The notes: a model not told the origin generated them from the letters alone. 64,000 nt of DNA from Zychaea mexicana (GCF_025766255.1 NW_026516712.1:243679-307678), one strand, 5' to 3'. Shown: positions 43,954 through 56,394, counted from the first letter of the stretch. Numbers and translations are program-made.

Positions 43954-44267
43954 TTATTTAAAAATCTAAATAATATTAAAAGCCTTTGGATTATTAATTA
44001 TTCTAAAAGAATTTTATTTTATAAAGAAAGTTTTATTCGGTGGAAATAAATTACAATTTTTGTAAAGCCTTTAAAGGTTTAAAGGTTTAAAGGTCTTAGG
44101 TATTTAGAATTAAATATAAGTAATATAACTATATATAATAAATAAGTATTATTAATCTATTAGAACCCTGAAATAAATTTAGGCCTCAGAGTAAACCTGG
44201 CCTCTGAGAATTAATATTCACTTGGGCAAGCCCAAGAATAATTTATTTTGATAAATATATCAAATAA

Positions 44268-44338
44268 GTCTGGTAACTCAATCGGTAGAGTGATATGTTG
44301 ATGACGTATAAGTTAGAGGTTCGAGCCCTTGCTAGACT
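44268..44338 (+). tRNA. trnI: Mitochondrial-type tRNA-Ile (GAT), NUMT 2
   Basis: Loop TTGATGA in stem ATATG/CGTAT. Acceptor GTCTGGT/GCTAGAC has one mismatch compared with NUMT 1. Confidence 0.78.
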
Positions 44339-44470
44339 ATTGAATTAATATTTAAATAGATTAAATTTAATTAAGAATATTGGGATTTATACCCATAGAA
44401 GCTAATTTTTATCTATAGTAATAAGATTTTATTAAACAAATTATTGTATTAGGTTTAATAAATTTAATTA

Positions 44471-44542
44471 AGGTATATGGCTGACTGGTAAAGCATCTTA
44501 TTTGAAATAAAACATATGTGGGTTCGATTCCTACTATACCTA
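44471..44542 (+). tRNA. Mitochondrial-type tRNA, ambiguous anticodon, NUMT 2
   Basis: Homologue of 18196-18267. The anticodon stem has a C for T (TCTTA), which weakens the TGA reading. Acceptor and T arm are intact. Confidence 0.7.
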
Positions 44543-44751
44543 ATTAAACGATTAAGTAAATGGGTTAATTATTTCAATTATTGAAATTAAGAATAACCTT
44601 TAGACTTATTATATGAGAATAAGTCTGTAAAACCTTGATACTAAATAATTTTATAAAATTACTTGAAGGCGAATTAGCTCCTGAGGACTAAGGCCCACTC
44701 CGCGAGTCTAGGAATTTATTTTTCATAAGTAAAACTTAAAAGAAATAAAAA

Positions 44752-44823
44752 GTTTTGGTAGCTTAAATGGTAGAGCATACGACTGAAGTTCGTACTGAGG
44801 AGGTTTAATTCCTTCCCAAAACA
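44752..44823 (+). tRNA. trnF: Mitochondrial-type tRNA-Phe (GAA), NUMT 2
   Basis: Perfect acceptor and anticodon stems, loop CTGAAGT. The D-loop is complete here. Confidence 0.83.
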
Positions 44824-45194
44824 ATTAAATAAGTTTTATAATTTTGGATAAATAAGATTATATATTTTAGTAATATTAATTGTTCAAAATTAAATAAATA
44901 AAAGAATTTATTTATTTATCTAAAGGTAAGAAATAAAGGGGTTTTAATTTTAAATAAAAGTAAAGAATGCCATATTGTTAATATTAATAAATTCTATTTA
45001 TTAAAAATATGGTATTTTTGTAATATAACTCTTATTTCTTTGACCTGGGCCATGAAGCGGCCCTGGTTCTAACCCGGCGAAGCTGGGGCAAGAACTTAAA
45101 ATTTTGTTATAATTTTGACATATTTAAGCTTTTAATAAAGATTAAATAAAAGAAAAGGGTTTTACGATTATAAAGTTAACTACAATTAAACATA

Positions 45195-45461
45195 ATGAAT
45201 TGATCAATGGTTTTATTTCTAACTGGGATTTTAGGATTTATTCTTAACCGAAAAAATATTATCCTAATGTTAATCTCCATCGAAATTATGCTATTAGCAG
45301 TAGTACTATTAATTATCTTAAGTTCATTTAGTTTTGACGATATTTTAGGTCAAACTTATGGTATTTATATTATTGCTATTGCAGGAGCAGAATCAGCTAT
45401 TGGACTAGGTATTTTAGTTGCATATTATAGATTAAGAGGTAGTATTGCTATTAAAGCATAA
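45195..45461 (+). pseudogene. nad4L: nad4L (NUMT 2)
   Basis: Open for its full length in mitochondrial code, with TGA as Trp at codon 3 (45201-45203). It differs from NUMT 1 at one residue (IIAIAGAES against IITIAGAES). The stop overlaps the nad5 start by one base. Confidence 0.9.
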
Positions 45462-45877
45462 TGTATTTAGTGATTATAGCATTACCTCTATTATCAGCTA
45501 CAGTAGCAGGATTTTTAGGAAGAAAAATTGGTAGAACAGGTAGTCATTTAATTACTTGTGGTTCTCTAGTTTTTACTGCACTTTTAGCTTTAGTTGCTTT
45601 CTATGAAGTAGGATTATGTCAATCACCAGTTTGTATTAAATTAATGAGCTGGTTTGATTCACAATTCTTATTAATTTCATAGGGATTGATTTACGATAGT
45701 TTAACAGTATCTATGTTACTACCAGTACTTATTGTATCTGCATTAGTACATATTTACTCTGTAGGATATATGAGTGAGGATTCTCATAATCAAAGATTCT
45801 TCTCATATCTTCCAATGTTCACATTCTTCATGTTAATGCTTGTAACAGGGGATAACTATCTAGTAATGTTTATTGGT
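45461..45877 (+). pseudogene. nad5: nad5 exon 1 (NUMT 2)
   Basis: MYLVIIALPLL... to LVMFIG. An in-frame TAG at 45680-45682 replaces the Trp codon kept in NUMT 1 (SWGFIYD). Here the segment [20 protein letters not shown] is complete, while NUMT 1 has a deletion. Confidence 0.88.
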
Positions 45878-46898
45878 CACACCTTCTCGGCTTGCTTATA
45901 ATCGTAAGATATATGTGTAATCTCACTATATGCTGGAGCACACTAAAGCTTTGAATACCTTAATGGTAATAATTTTAAAGCCTCTGGGCCGCAACCAGGA
46001 GGCTGGCGGGCGTAGGGCCCACTAGATATAAAATCAGTTATCAGCAGGAAAATTTAGTATTTATCCTCAGAGACTTTATGTGAGATATCCCTAATAAGGT
46101 TGGGGATAATGATTAAGTCTGATTATTTATAAATGTGAGAAGTAATTGATTTTAATAATTTATCTCATTTCTCAATTACTAAATCTTGTATGATTCCTAT
46201 TGTATCTAAATCTGATAAAAAAGTTAGATATTCTAAACAGTATAAATGTTTTTTATAATTATCAGAAATTCAAAAGGAAACTGTAATTATGTAGAGTCTT
46301 ATTAGGAGATACATATTTAAGAAGACCAAAACCTAATCACAATACTAAATTAGTATTTGATCAATCTAATAGTTTACATAAAGATTATTTACTTCATTTA
46401 TACGAAGTATTTGAATCTCTTACTGTTTCTAGTCCTACAGTAACGAATAGAAAACCTGATATTAGAACAGGTAAAGTATACAATAGTATTAAGTTTTCAT
46501 CTTTATTTTTACCTTGTTTAAATTATTATGAGTTATTCTATCCAAATGAGAAAAATTTGTACCTGGGTTCGCCCCCCGGGGCCTATTAATATTGATGAAC
46601 TTTTAACAGCAAGAAGTTTAGCATATTTAATTATGGATGATGGAGGTAAATCTTACTATGAACAAACTATTATTCATACAAGATCTTATACTAAATTTGA
46701 AGTAGGATTACTTCAAAAAGCCATTTGGACAAACTTTGGTTTAACTTCTAGATTAGAGGAAAAGGTTAAAGATCAATATATTTTATATATTCAAGTAAGA
46801 CAAGATGTTAAAAAGAAATTATATAATCTTATTCAACCTTATATGCATTCAAGTATGATGTATAAATTATAATTTCTCACATTTATAAATAACACCTG
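45878..46898 (+). other. nad5 intron 1 with degenerate LAGLIDADG ORF (NUMT 2)
   Basis: Group-I-like intron by position and content. The second endonuclease motif (ARSLAYLIMDDGGK) lies in an open stretch at 46590-46872. The first half (near 46290-46540) is in another frame and broken. A GC cluster of about 19 bp sits at 46567-46585, where NUMT 1 has a longer one. Confidence 0.72.
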
Positions 46899-47186
46899 TG
46901 GGAAGGTATAGGTATTTCATCTTATCTATTAATCAACTTCTGGTTTACTCAATTACAAGCTAATAAAGCAGCTATTAAAGCTTTAGTAATAAGCAGAGTA
47001 GGAGATTTAGCTTTCAGTATTGGAATGTATACTCTTTTCTGGACTTTGGTAATTGAGACTTTACTACAGTTTTCTCATTAGCACCATTTATTAATGAAGA
47101 ATTAATTACCGTAATTTCTATTTGTATGTTAATCGCCGCTATAGGTAAATCTGCTCAAATTGGTCTTCATACTTGGTTACCAGACG
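46899..47186 (+). pseudogene. nad5: nad5 exon 2, part a (NUMT 2)
   Basis: WEGIGISSYLLINFWFTQLQ and onward to IGLHTWLPD, where the 2.3-kb insertion breaks it. The first Trp is intact here, unlike NUMT 1. Confidence 0.85.
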
Positions 47187-47504
47187 ACCGGCGCTCCCTC
47201 CGAGATCCCCCCATCACAGACAGAAAAATATAAAAAGAGCTGGTGTAATACACCTGATGAAGCTTCAAATCGAAGTGAAAAGACTGTCTTAGTGTCTCTA
47301 GCTCTCCTGTTGCTTTCTTCTTGTGTATTTTGGTTTATCTTTTCTCTACCTCTCACCCTAAACCCTATACACTCCACACCACACTCCACGACTATCGCAC
47401 ACTGCCATATTTGTTTGCTTTTTTTCTGTCACTTCTTATTCTTGCTCTCACACACACACACACACATATAAATTTTCTTTTTTCATATTTTTTCTTTTAT
47501 CAAT

Positions 47505-48532
47505 ATGACCACACTAACCACCGCCGCCGCCCACGCCAACGACGATCTTTCTGCCTTTAAGGTCTCGGCCCAGATTGCGCCGCTGGTTTGTCCTCCGACG
47601 GCTTTCTTGTTCTGGACCCCGTTCGTGCCCGCACCGCGGATTTCCTAGCTTCCGAGGTCCCTGCCACTGCTTCCCCTTGGTCGGTTTTCCCTGCTTGGGT
47701 CCAGGAGGCCCTTAAGGTTGTTTTTAACAACCTTAAGAACCATTATCTCGAGTCTGTTTCTGCCAAAAAACAGATAGAAAAGTTAGAAGACTACCGTACT
47801 TCAACTTCTTCATGGCCGCAATTCGTCCTTGCTGCTGTCCCTGGCCCCGCCTCTTTTTCGGTAGACTCTACCGTAGTCTCCGAGGAAGAACGTTCTTCCA
47901 TGTCAGCTGCTATCCAGCAAGCTGTCGATGCCGCCCACCTCGTTGTTTTCCAACAGGCCCTACAGGCCAAGAAATTGGCTTGGCAACGTCACCACGATCT
48001 GGCTGACTCCTCCCGTGCGCTCCGGTCTCTCCGCTGTCGGTTTTTTGAAAACCTTCAGGCCATGGGTATTTTGGCGGACAATCAAAATCCATATCTAGGT
48101 TTGTTGTCCCGCTCGCTGTCCCATCTTGGATATATGATTCAAGATCTGGATACCAAGACTCGTTGGGCGTCTGTCTCCGCTGCTCGCGCTCGGGATAAGA
48201 AGGATGCCGCCCGTTCTGCCGCCGATATCGTCATGAGTGACACGTCCGTCGCCTCGAAATCGGTTGAAAAGTTGGTCGATGAACGACTAACGCAGAAACT
48301 CAAGTCGCTCGCCTATCGGGAAAAGGCCCCCGTCCCTGGGTCCCTGGCTCCGCCCAGGGACGGATTCAAAAAGGAGTCAAGGCTCCAGGCAAGCCCACCA
48401 CCAAGTCCGCTGCCAAGACCAACAACAACAACAACAAAAAACGTTTGGCCCCCGCCCCCACCCCGTTCAAGTCCCTCAAAAGGGCAAAAAATCCCTCCTC
48501 CGCCTCCCCCTCCAAAAAGAAAAAATAAATAA
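47505..48532 (+). pseudogene. ORF1-like gene of the Penelope-like fragment
   Basis: ATG at 47505 (MTTLTTAAAHANDD) opens a short frame; a longer one is open from 47588 to 48532 (ADFLASEVPATASPWSVF, AWVQEALKVVFNNLKNHYLE). The sequence is much more GC-rich than the surrounding mitochondrial DNA. Near 48365 a shift to another frame gives a more natural basic tail (KSLKRAKNPSSASPSKKKK). The gene therefore seems to need two frame changes and is probably broken. No conserved domain is recognised. It may correspond to the ORF1/Gag-like protein some retroelements carry. Confidence 0.5.
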
Positions 48533-48545
48533 AAATAATTATAAG

Positions 48546-49520
48546 TTTAGGGATTTCAAGCATACCAGCCTGAATCCATTTTCTTTTGATTTTTATAAAT
48601 GTACACATGGCTCTGATCGAACTTCGAAAACATGTCGTCACTTTGATGTCAGGAAAATACACACTTACCCACCATGGTTCTTCCATAGTGCCCGCGTCAA
48701 AGACAGAGTTCATTTTATTGTCAAACATAGTTCTCCATTATGGCTAGATACTATCATATACAATAAAAGCGTACACAATCTTAGTAGTCTACCATTACCT
48801 AAAGAAATACAACATCTACTTGGTCTTGGTCATAAGTTTATTCCAAAAACTACAAAAGACTACAGATACGTCAAAGAGGCGTATACCAAATATGCCCGCT
48901 CAGTACGAATCAGAGATTTCTTTGAAACAAAACCTGATAACCCTACTAGGTTTGATATCCGATTCCACATAAAAAATCCCCATTGGAAACCACCAAAGGG
49001 AAATTTATCTACTGAAAAGGCTTTATTCAACTTTAGGCAAGGGTTACATTCTTTGTACTCAAATGAATCACCCCCTAACATAGGACACTTGCCAAAGAAA
49101 ATATATGAGTTTGCCAAGAACCCTGACATTCTTATTGAACCTTCTGATAAAAATCTTGGACTTACCATAATCAATACCTCCTGGTATATTTCAGAAGGTG
49201 AAACCCAACTCAAGGATCAATCTACTTATCAACGGGTTAATGCTTCTACCCAAGAAATAATAAGTGCGGTCGCTGAAAAAGCAAATGATCTCTTGATAAA
49301 ATTAAATGGATATAGAGGTGATGTTCTACCAAAGTACTTCACTGGACAACACTCCAAATATATTTACCATCATATACAGGATGTTAAACTACCAAAATTC
49401 CATTTAATACCAAAAATTCATAAGAGTCCTCTCAAAGGAAGACCAATTATCCCATCACACTCATGGGTAACTTCCCCGTTCTTTAAATGGGTTGACACTA
49501 TCTTACAACAAGGATTATTA
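48546..49520 (+). pseudogene. Reverse transcriptase N-terminal part, Penelope-like, truncated
   Basis: Open frame with no stop up to the junction, about 325 codons. Family-typical pieces are NLSSLPLPKEIQHLLGLGHK (the conserved N-terminal block of Penelope-like RTs), EPSDKNLGLTIINTSWYI and FHLIPKIHKSPLKGRPIIPS (the start of the RT fingers). The catalytic palm motif (YxDD) and any endonuclease domain are absent because the fragment ends first. The frame overlaps the end of ORF1 at an A-rich run (48515-48526), compatible with frameshifting, though this is speculative. The last residues before mitochondrial sequence resumes are ILQQGLL. Confidence 0.72.
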
Positions 49521-49763
49521 GGAGGGTCCCACACCAGTTTCTGCATTAATTCATGCAGCTACAATGGTAACAGCTGGGGTATATTTACTTCTACGATCTT
49601 CCCCAGTATTGGAATATGGATCTACAGCTTTATTTTAATTACATAGGTAGGTGCTTTAACAGCATTCGTTGCTGCAACTACAGGTTTATTACAGAATGAT
49701 TTAAAACGAGTAATTGCTTATTCTACTTGTTCTCAATTAGGTCTTCTATTCCTAGTTTGTGGT
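49521..49763 (+). pseudogene. nad5: nad5 exon 2, part b (NUMT 2)
   Basis: [20 protein letters not shown] follows in frame with the intact nad5 of NUMT 1. It carries the same internal deletion and TAG as NUMT 1 near 49635-49650 and ends at the Gly codon before intron 2. Confidence 0.85.
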
Positions 49764-50719
49764 CAAAGGCTTCAAATTAAAAACATCATTAAATACTAAA
49801 AAATCTCAAGGTATAGGGTACTTTAATAGTAATAATATCTATCTCTGGACGGATAATTAGCAGGTATTATTTATATATACCTCAGAGACTACATATGATA
49901 GATTTTTGTTATTTTACAAAAATTAAGAAATAGTCTGATTCATAAAATCAATAGATTTAAGTGAAAGCTAATTTATAATACTCAATATTTAACTTATCTT
50001 CCAGATGTAAGTTATGCTTTGACTTTTTCTATAGTATCATCTCGTCATTATGTTTCTCCTGAAGATAAAGAGATATTATCTAAAGATCTTCCTTTTTCAT
50101 TTGATGAAATTATTACAGAATGATGCTTGGGGATGGAAACATAAGAATGAATGGAAAACATGCTTTATTAAGTGTACAACAAAAAGACGAAGAGTTTGTA
50201 AAACATCTTTAGGGCATTTGGTATTTTAATTAACCCTGTTAAAATATTAATTAGAACAGATAAAAAATATGGTACAATTAAAACATCATATGTGTTTCAG
50301 ACTGTTACACTTCCTTATTTTACTAAATTATATAATAAATGGTATCAAAAAATGGGAAAATTAACCTTTAAGGTTATTTCTGTAGATATTGATAAAACTT
50401 TTACACCTTTAGCTATTGCTTATTGGGTAGCAGGAGATGGTACATTTGATAAATCTAGGAATAGAATTTTTTTATGTACAGATAATTTTACAAAAGAGGA
50501 ATGTGAACAACTCTAAGTTATTTTATTTAATAAATATATTGAGACTTATTTAAAGCTTAATGGTGTAAAATCTAAAGATCAATATAGAATTGTAATTTCT
50601 AAGAGGGAATTAAGACATTTTCAAAATTTAATTTTAGATTATTTACATCCTTCAATGTACTATAGAATTGGATTATAAAGTTAAATATAATAATCTTTTC
50701 ATTTTTTAATCTTTCAATT
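49764..50719 (+). other. nad5 intron 2 with degenerate LAGLIDADG ORF (NUMT 2)
   Basis: First-half motif region near 50105-50140 is damaged by a small deletion (ITE for ITGMM). The second half (50292-50516) is open with AIAYWVAGDGTF and stops at the same place as in NUMT 1, after which a further stretch (YRIVISKRELRHFQNL) shows where the frame should continue. Confidence 0.75.
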
Positions 50720-51018
50720 GAATGTGCTTTCTCAATATAATGTAGCATTATTCCATTTAGTAAACCATGCATGGTCTGAAGCTTTATTACTCTTATCTGC
50801 TGGTTCTGTAATTCATGCAATGAATGATGAACAAGATTTAAGAAAATTTGGTGGTTTAGCTAATTTATTACCATTCACATATTCTATGATGGTAATTGGA
50901 TCTTTAAGTTTAATAGCTTTACCATTCTTAACTGGATCCTATTCTAAAGATTTAATTATTGAATTAGCTTATGGACATTTCAGTTTCTCAGGTAATTTAG
51001 TATATTGGTTAGCAACTG
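50720..51018 (+). pseudogene. nad5: nad5 exon 3 fragment (NUMT 2)
   Basis: [20 protein letters not shown] through [20 protein letters not shown], ending at the NUMT border with YWLATVG. The C-terminal part of nad5 is absent. Confidence 0.88.
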
Positions 51019-51787
51019 TCGGACTACTTGTACCAGTGTTTTGATTTTTTCGCTACAGTTTTTAAAGGAAGTTCCATCTTGGCAAAAGGGTAAGTCAATC
51101 ACTAATATAAACATGAACAGAAAAATGAGCAGAAAGAATGCACTGAAACTGATTTCTTGTTGTATTCTATAGAACTGAGAAGTCTAGTGAAACCAATGCC
51201 AGCTCGGTGAACCAAGACCGACAATTATCATCTATAATGCCAATAACAAACCAAAAGATGGGAAGGCGAGTGGATACGCTCTTCAACTGTGGTCATATCG
51301 AGCTTGGTTGCACAGAAATAGGTGCCACAAAGGACCAAACAAAGGAGCTGCACGATAGCTTTCTCAAGATGCCTATTGTATTGCACGATATGTTGTTGTT
51401 GGCGACTTTCAGCCCAAACCTTCTGCATCAATCCCATGTGATTGGATACAGTATTTCAGGTTTGTATTACTCCCGCCACATGTTATAAGAAGAATGCTAT
51501 GAGTTACCGAAAGTATTTTTTCTTATGTCTTCATTTAGGTGGCTGCGTCTCCTTATTGGATGCCAGTATTCCATAGGGTTTTACCTCAATAATCAGAAGA
51601 ACCGACCCACTTCAGTTTCCTAGCAACAACAGCAATTTGGTATCAAGATTATACCCGTTATTGAATCTTACGTGCATCGGTAAAGAAATGATGGAACAGA
51701 CCCTTGACTTGATCAACAATACCATACGGCCAATAACATTATCAACTGGAAGAAATCATTGGTGTCTTCCTTCGAGTTTCCTCCCAT

Positions 51788-52115
51788 CGGAGGGTAACCC
51801 CTAGTGTTATGCTTTTAGTGATATTATAAATATGTATAAAACTATAAGTAATATAGCTTTAAAGTGTTTACAATAAGTGATGAAAATAATTTTTTTAATT
51901 AAAAAAGTAATTTCTCAAACCCTATAATATTCTCAACCCTTAGAGATAATCTCAACTATTATGTTTGAGGGAAAACAGGCTAGGAGGTACGACGACGCCC
52001 AGTTCATTTAAAAACATCGAAGTTAGATTTTTATTTGAACGCTTGACAGTATAATAAAATATTATAATATTGTTATTTATTATAACAAATATTATAGATA
52101 TTGTTTATACTTCAT
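51788..52115 (+). repeat. L element in copy H
   Basis: Same element and position as in B and F. Confidence 0.75.
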
Positions 52116-52760
52116 CTCCACAACCAGCATCACAAAAACGACAACAAGCAGATTAACATCATTACCAAGCTCTCATCTTAATACCATTTTTTTTACCACC
52201 ATTTGTACCTCGTTTTCATCATCAATACCTTTTTTCCTCGCTGATATTGTATTCTTTTTTTGCTGTCAAAACTGTAACTTTTTTTGCTCATCATGAAACC
52301 CATTCATCATCCTATTTATCATCCATTGCTGCTATACATCCCATATACGTTGTGATATACTAATAACCATTTTATTGAGCTATTCTTGTTTCATGTGTGA
52401 GCTTCTACATATACATATATACAAACAGTCTCAAGCTATACCCAAGGAGCTCCTCAATATAAAAGCTTAATTAGCAATATGGGTGATCCCACTTAAAGAT
52501 TGTTATAATTCGTTTTGGTATATCACGACGTATATGGGATGTATAGCAGCAATGGATGGTAAACAGGATGATGAATGGGTTTCATGATGAGCAAAAAAAG
52601 TTACAGTATTAACAGCAAAAAAAGAATACAATATTGGCGATGAAAAAAGGTACTGATGATGAAAACGAGGTACAAATGGTGGTAAAAAAAATGGTATAAA
52701 GATGAGAGCTTGGTAATGATGTTAATCTGCTTGTTGTCGTTTTCGTGATGCTGGTTGTGG
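52116..52760. repeat. Palindromic tail-to-tail linker 4
   Basis: Same orientation as linkers 1 and 3. Confidence 0.78.
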
Positions 52761-55365
52761 AGATGGGAGGAAATTCGAAGGAAGACACCAATGATTTCTT
52801 CCAGTTGATAATGTTATTGGCCACATGGTATTGTTGATCAAGTCAAGGGTCTGTTCCATCATTTCTTTACCGATGCACGCAAGATTCAATAACGGGTATA
52901 ATCTTGATACCAAATTGCTGTTGTTGCTGGGAAACTGAAGTGGGTCGGTTCTTGTGATTATTGAGGTAAAACCCTATGGAATACTGGCATCCAATAAGGA
53001 GACGCAGCCACCTAAATGAAGACATTAGAAAAAATACTTTCAGTAACTCATAGCATTCTTCTTATAACATGTGGCGGGAGTAATACAAACCTGAAATACT
53101 GTATCCAATCACATGGGATTGATGCAGAAGGTTTGGGCTGAAAGTCGCCAACAACAACATATTGTGCAATACAATAGGCATCTTGAGAAAGCTATCGTGC
53201 ATCTCCTTTGTTTGGTCCTTTGTGGCACCTATTTCTGTGCAACTAAGCTCGATATGACCACAGTTGAAGAGCATATCCACTCGCCTTCCCATCTTTTGGT
53301 TTGTTATTGGCATTATAGATGATAATTGTCGGTCTTGGTTCACCAAGCTGGCATTGGCTTCACTAGACTTCTCAGTTCTATAGAATACAACAAGAAATCA
53401 GTTTCAGTGCATTCTTTCTACTCATTTTTCTGTTCATGTTTATATTAGTGATTGACTTACCCTTTTGCCAAGATGGAACTTCCTTTAAAAACTGTAGCAA
53501 AAAAATCAAAACACCGGTACAACTGGTCCGATTCCATCAAACTACCAATATTGAATGTCCCAGTTTCTAAAAAGAGACTTGCTATATTTTGTAGCTCGGT
53601 CGACAACCACACTTTCAATGTTTCTTTGGTAGGATCGGTGATTTCAATGCTTCTTGCATACTTGAACACCTCCGCACCAGTTTTCTATAACATTTAATAG
53701 TATTAGTATTCTATCATCATATTCTTTGTTTCTTTATTTGTTTGCTTATATGGTGCCTGCCACCTAGAAACGTAAATTTTTGGACCAATTTTCAATGTTT
53801 TATTTCAACTTTTTTCAATTATACAACCCACTTTTTTGGCTTCATAGAACGATAGAGAAAGGCTCAAAGAATAATTCTATGAAACGTTTTTGTATACATA
53901 CGAGTAAAAAAAAATGAGAAATAAAGTGCTGAAGTTGGTGTCGATTTCAAAATTTAGCAGAGGATTTTGTCAGAATGTCCACCCTACTATACACTATAGT
54001 ATATGACATTGAATCGGCGATTTCCATAGTAAGAAGGTAGTGTAACATTAGTGGTAAGCATTGGTGCAATATATACCTCAGCCTTCCAATCAACATTGAC
54101 TGTAAACGTGCCAGGTAAATTATAAGTAGGAGGACAGTTTTATCATTCCTTCTTTTTCCAAAACATTCTATACAATGGGGAGACTCAACAAGTACCAGAA
54201 GAATCTTAAAACTGTGCAAGAGTCAAAGAACACAATTAAGTAAATTTCTTGTGCGTTCAAAGAGAACTGTCAGTTTCTAATAATCATGTAAGAAGAATCA
54301 TGCGAGGGTAATTTGGTATTTAAGTCATCCTCTGAGAAAGGACTCACTGGATGAAAAGCGCAAATTCTCGATGAATAAATATCACTTAACCAAAAATGGG
54401 AAATCTATAAAGGCGGAATCTTAAATTTTTGAAATGTCCACTTGTTGTTTCTAGGTGGCGGGCACCATATGTACATATCAATTCTTTAAGACACTCAAAG
54501 CATTGTTCAAGTTCTTTCGGTACACCACAAGGCAAATCGCCACCAGCACCACGTATTTCGTCGAGGTCTTCTTCACTGAACACAGAACTCCAGTTTTTAT
54601 CCCCCAAATCTAGGATCAAAGATTGGGAAGGACTGAGAAATGGCAAGATTAGCTGGTAAATCCAAAACCCAAAACTACGCATAATAGATTTTTTTGCTTA
54701 CTGATAATACTCGCATCCCAACGCAAACGCCATAACCTTTTCTTCGACGGAGATCGGCTCAACATCATCTTCTGCTTGTCTCCTTGTTGCTGCCAAGACC
54801 CAGAAATCATCTTTATGAAGCTTTTTGAAATTTTGGAGCTTCTCAGTCAATGTGATTTTGTCTGCAGCAGTCAGTTTGCTTTTCAAGTCTGGAGGAGAAG
54901 TCGATGACTGTGGCAAAGATGGTAATGATGACTCTTCTGCTTCATCACCTGCCAATTGTTGTTCAATACGTTTCCATGAAACATTTTCATCTCCATAGAA
55001 GATATCAATGCATTAGTCCGTGTTTAATATGTATACCTGCGTAAAAAAAGAAAACAGATATAGTAGTTGACACTTACTATTGACATTTCTAACGAAGCCG
55101 CCGCTTCCTTTACGAATCGAACATATGTTCTTTTTGTGCAGCGTAGGTCATTTCTCATAGAGCTAGAAACAATGTCATGTTCTAAATGGTCAATGACGTT
55201 TTGAAGTCTGACCGACTCCCCGTGGTTCTTGGCCTGCAATAAAAAAGCTTTTGTAGCTACCGCATTGAAAGATTAATAAGCACTAAATATTACAATACAA
55301 ACAATTGAATTGAAATTGTATCACTGGTAGCTACCTGTGATGAAAGGGGTATGTTCAGTTGCCAT
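52609..55365 (-). pseudogene. Repeated gene family, copy I
   Basis: Starts at the ATG complementary to 55363-55365. Alpha type, offset 23.12 kb from copy G, and shares its variant exon 3 (WVLAATRRQAEDDVEP). It carries the 715-bp inverted-repeat element in the exon 4/5 intron but not the pogo element, so it shows the empty pogo site. The last exon has the shared CCATAG stop. Confidence 0.75.
53752..54466 (-). mobile_element. 715-bp inverted-repeat element (MITE-like), copy 2
   Basis: Same site, ends and ATAT borders as 30630-31344. One difference noted near 54211 (AAAACTGTGC for AAAATTGTGC). Duplicated with its host segment. Confidence 0.8.
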
Positions 55366-55438
55366 GGGAATCGCGACGGAAAAGAGAAAGTGGAAAGGAG
55401 AGTGAAAGGAAAAAATTCGGTTACAGCAGTTGTTTTGT

Positions 55439-55655
55439 AGGCTTTTTAATAGTTTATTAATTTTTAATTTATTTTATATATTTAGTTTTTAAGTTTTATT
55501 TTTAAACAATAAAGAATGATCAATATAGTTAGGGGTGGTCAGAGAATATCTTTGATTTTTGATGACGTTGGTAGCTGGTCATTGAGACGGTAGTCGAAAC
55601 TCTAGAATAATGGTAGTTATTCTAAACACTTGTCTACAAGTGCCTCATGAACAGT
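55439..55655 (+). repeat. Z element, left of I spacer
   Basis: Left-hand type. Confidence 0.7.
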
Positions 55656-56168
55656 GTTCTTTGGAGAAAAATTGTTTTGGCGTACATTTGTTCACACACA
55701 CATGGATAAACATTGCCTCTTTCTCTCTCTATCATTTTTGCATATCTCTTGGCTTGGCCATGTCAAGTCGTTTCTCACGTTTTGTCACATTCTATTGTTG
55801 CTCAAGTTACAAAACTAGGAATGCAAAATCTTATTGTATAAACTAAAAAGTGTGGCGTTTGCTGCACGCCAGAAGCTTGCTGCAATTTCGCATATCTCAT
55901 TGGAAGTGGGCGTTTTACACTTTTGTCGTTGAGTATACAAAACCTGGAAGCCACTTTGTACTTGTATTGTTGCATTGTACATAGTGGGGGTATTTGGGGA
56001 GATCTCTGGACCTCCTCTTATACAGGATTTTGCATTCGATCCCAGACAGGGCCAATTATTCTTTGCCTAAGGAATTATGTCTTGGCCAGATGGAAATTTC
56101 GCCCTTAGAGCTTTCGGCTACAGCTCGAGTAATTTCACAGATGGGCAGACTGAAATTCACTCATAGAA
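55656..56168. other. Upstream spacer of copy I
   Basis: Same shortened spacer as upstream of E and G. No gene is supported. Confidence 0.55.
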
Positions 56169-56394
56169 CACTGTTCATGAGGCACTTGTAGGCAAGTGTT
56201 TAGAATAACTACCATTATTCTAGGGTTTCGACTACCGTCTCAATGACCAGCTACCCACGTCATCGAAAATCAAAGATTTTCTCTGACCACCCCTAATTAT
56301 ATTGATCATTATATATTCTTTAAAGATAAAACTTAATAACTAAATATATAAAATAAATTAAAAATACAAAAATCAATAAAGTATTAAACAGCCT
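56169..56394 (-). repeat. Z element, right of I spacer
   Basis: Right-hand type, joined to region X. Confidence 0.7.

Larger units (their letters stand above)
47187..49520 (+). mobile_element. Penelope-like retroelement fragment inside NUMT 2 (2334 bp)
   Basis: Absent from NUMT 1. Mitochondrial sequence is interrupted after CCAGACG and resumes at GGAGGGTCCC with only CCAT lost. No inverted ends or target duplication are visible. Contents: a TATAAAAAG-like motif near 47230, a CA repeat at 47449-47466, an ORF1-like gene and the N-terminal part of a reverse transcriptase. The 3' end of the element is missing, which is unusual for a retroelement integrated by its own RT. Confidence 0.72.
43626..51021 (+). 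other. Nuclear mitochondrial insertion (NUMT), copy 2
   Basis: Plus-strand homologue of 14012-19114 at the same exon position (GATATTGG/TTAATTG on the left, GCAACTGTCGG/ACTACTTG on the right). The two NUMTs are therefore duplicates of one insertion event. This copy is 2.3 kb longer because of a Penelope-like fragment at 47187-49520. Private lesions include TGG to TAG in nad5 exon 1 (45680-45682). Confidence 0.92.
42434..51787 (+). pseudogene. Repeated gene family, copy H, split by mitochondrial DNA
   Basis: Beta-type copy closest to F, sharing the TGA (42680-42682) and TAA (43051-43053). It has a private one-base loss near 43135 (CCAATTCTG for CCAATTTCTG). Exon 5 is broken by the 7.4-kb mitochondrial insert. 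Gene sequence resumes at about 51022 (CTACTTGTACCAGTG), continues through exon 6 (51173-51459) and the last exon, and ends at the L element. Confidence 0.75.
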
